NCBI GenBank assembly: GCA_016780695.1
Contig: JADHLK010000101.1
Coordinates: forward strand, 1 to 5,586
Direction: 5' to 3'
From: Alphaproteobacteria bacterium
GTDB lineage: Bacteria; Pseudomonadota; Alphaproteobacteria; Puniceispirillales; Puniceispirillaceae
Length of the DNA stretch: 5,586 nt
This document shows positions 5,042-5,586 of the stretch, piece after piece. The notes under the pieces are model-generated. The model did no database searches and was not told the origin of the DNA. It worked only from the letters and a program-made list of their open reading frames with translations. Each line of letters starts with the position of its first letter. Position 1 is the first letter of the stretch. Made by a program: the position numbers and the translations under genes.

Positions 5042-5586
5042 CTACCAGGGCCGGATAACGGGCTGTTCCAGCTCTGCATAGGCGGCCAGTTCAGCAGGCA
5101 ATACCGGCTGATAATCCGGCCACCAGTGAAACGGTGTTTCTGAGTCCTGATAGGTGGTTGACAAGGGCCCGCCCTTGGTGCGGAACAGATAGATATTTCC
5201 GGTCAGGCTGCCATAGGGGCCATGCGGAATTTTTGGCGGCCGCCAAAAATACGCCCCTGGCCGCATCAGGCCGAGATTACCATGCACTTCGCCGGAGATT
5301 AAAAACATCTCCTCCACAACAGGATGCACTTCCGCCCGCTCTGCCCAGCGCAGGCCCATAGTGCCCAAAATCCAAGTCTGATCGCCGTTCTGCGGGTCCT
5401 CAAACAGCATCCGCCGGCCGGCACCGGCAGGAAATTCAGGATGAAAATTACCGGTATAGGGCAATGTCATGGCATCAAGCCCCGCAACCAGCCGCGCCGC
5501 CTCAAAATCGATAGTTTGTGAATCCGCCAGCTGAGGGGCGGCAGAAAAAAAAGTCACCACCACCGCCCCGTTCGGGGCCGACAGGG
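5042..5586 (-). CDS. Cupin-domain protein, 5' end outside window (probable bicupin)
   Basis: The frame is open from the window edge to TAG at 5044-5042, giving at least 181 residues. A GTG at 5563 could start a 173-residue protein, but the frame continues upstream as LSAPNGAV, reading smoothly into VVTFFSAAP with no ribosome site visible, so I treat the gene as partial. Numbered from that GTG, the visible cupin has His80, Glu84 and Gly91 fitting motif 1 as H(x)3E(x)6G, with Glu78 where the first His of HxH would be, and His114 in FWRPPKIPHGPYGS as motif 2. Metal binding is therefore plausible. The edge segment aligns with the segment after His114 (G and P at the same spacing), suggesting an earlier cupin domain off the window. 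The function could be a small-molecule dioxygenase, isomerase or sensor. It may belong to the same pathway but is separated by 368 bases. Confidence 0.75.
   Translation of the reverse strand, partial: LSAPNGAVVVTFFSAAPQLADSQTIDFEAARLVAGLDAMTLPYTGNFHPEFPAGAGRRMLFEDPQNGDQTWILGTMGLRWAERAEVHPVVEEMFLISGEVHGNLGLMRPGAYFWRPPKIPHGPYGSLTGNIYLFRTKGGPLSTTYQDSETPFHWWPDYQPVLPAELAAYAELEQPVIRPW

Noticed and set aside
4852..5079. Minus-strand 75-codon frame spanning the repeat array
   Set aside because: It starts inside the cupin gene, its KPGS-like repetition merely reflects the 11-base DNA repeat, and it runs through the promoter. It matches no family I know.

Overview
The window is a compact, single-strand catabolic-type gene cluster. 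All supported genes lie on the minus strand, so transcription runs from high to low coordinates. The GC-rich, Shine-Dalgarno-led, tightly packed genes and their enzyme families point to a proteobacterium. By style I would guess an alphaproteobacterium, possibly marine, but no ribosomal or taxonomic marker is present and this is a weak inference. No mobile element, tRNA, rRNA or CRISPR array is seen.

Layout in transcription order: (1) 5586-5042, the 3' part of a cupin gene whose start lies beyond the window, probably a two-cupin protein; (2) 5041-4674, a 368-base non-coding stretch holding an 11-base-period tandem repeat (4966-4879), a sigma70-like promoter (4871-4843) and a cluster of TGTTCA/TGAACA inverted half-sites over the expected transcription start (4841-4816), plus one doubtful 23-codon ORF; (3) 4673-3840, an alpha/beta hydrolase; (4) 3789-2887, a two-domain VOC protein with a complete type I extradiol dioxygenase active site; (5) 2864-2073, a short-chain dehydrogenase/reductase-fold protein whose catalytic Tyr and Lys are replaced; (6) 2051-399, a thiamine-diphosphate enzyme of the acetolactate synthase/2-oxoacid decarboxylase superfamily; (7) 402-1, the first 134 residues of an aspartate dehydrogenase (NadX-type) protein, overlapping gene 6 by ATGA.

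Genes 3 to 7 have gaps of 50, 22 and 21 bases and a 4-base overlap, so they very likely form one operon fired from the promoter near 4850. The ring-cleaving dioxygenase, hydrolase, SDR and ThDP enzyme suggest oxidative cleavage of a catechol-like or related enediol substrate, followed by hydrolysis and 2-oxoacid or aldehyde chemistry. The aspartate dehydrogenase-like protein is the unexpected partner. The substrate cannot be read from the sequence. The most notable points are the regulatory region (phased repeats plus operator) and the SDR with a rewritten active site.
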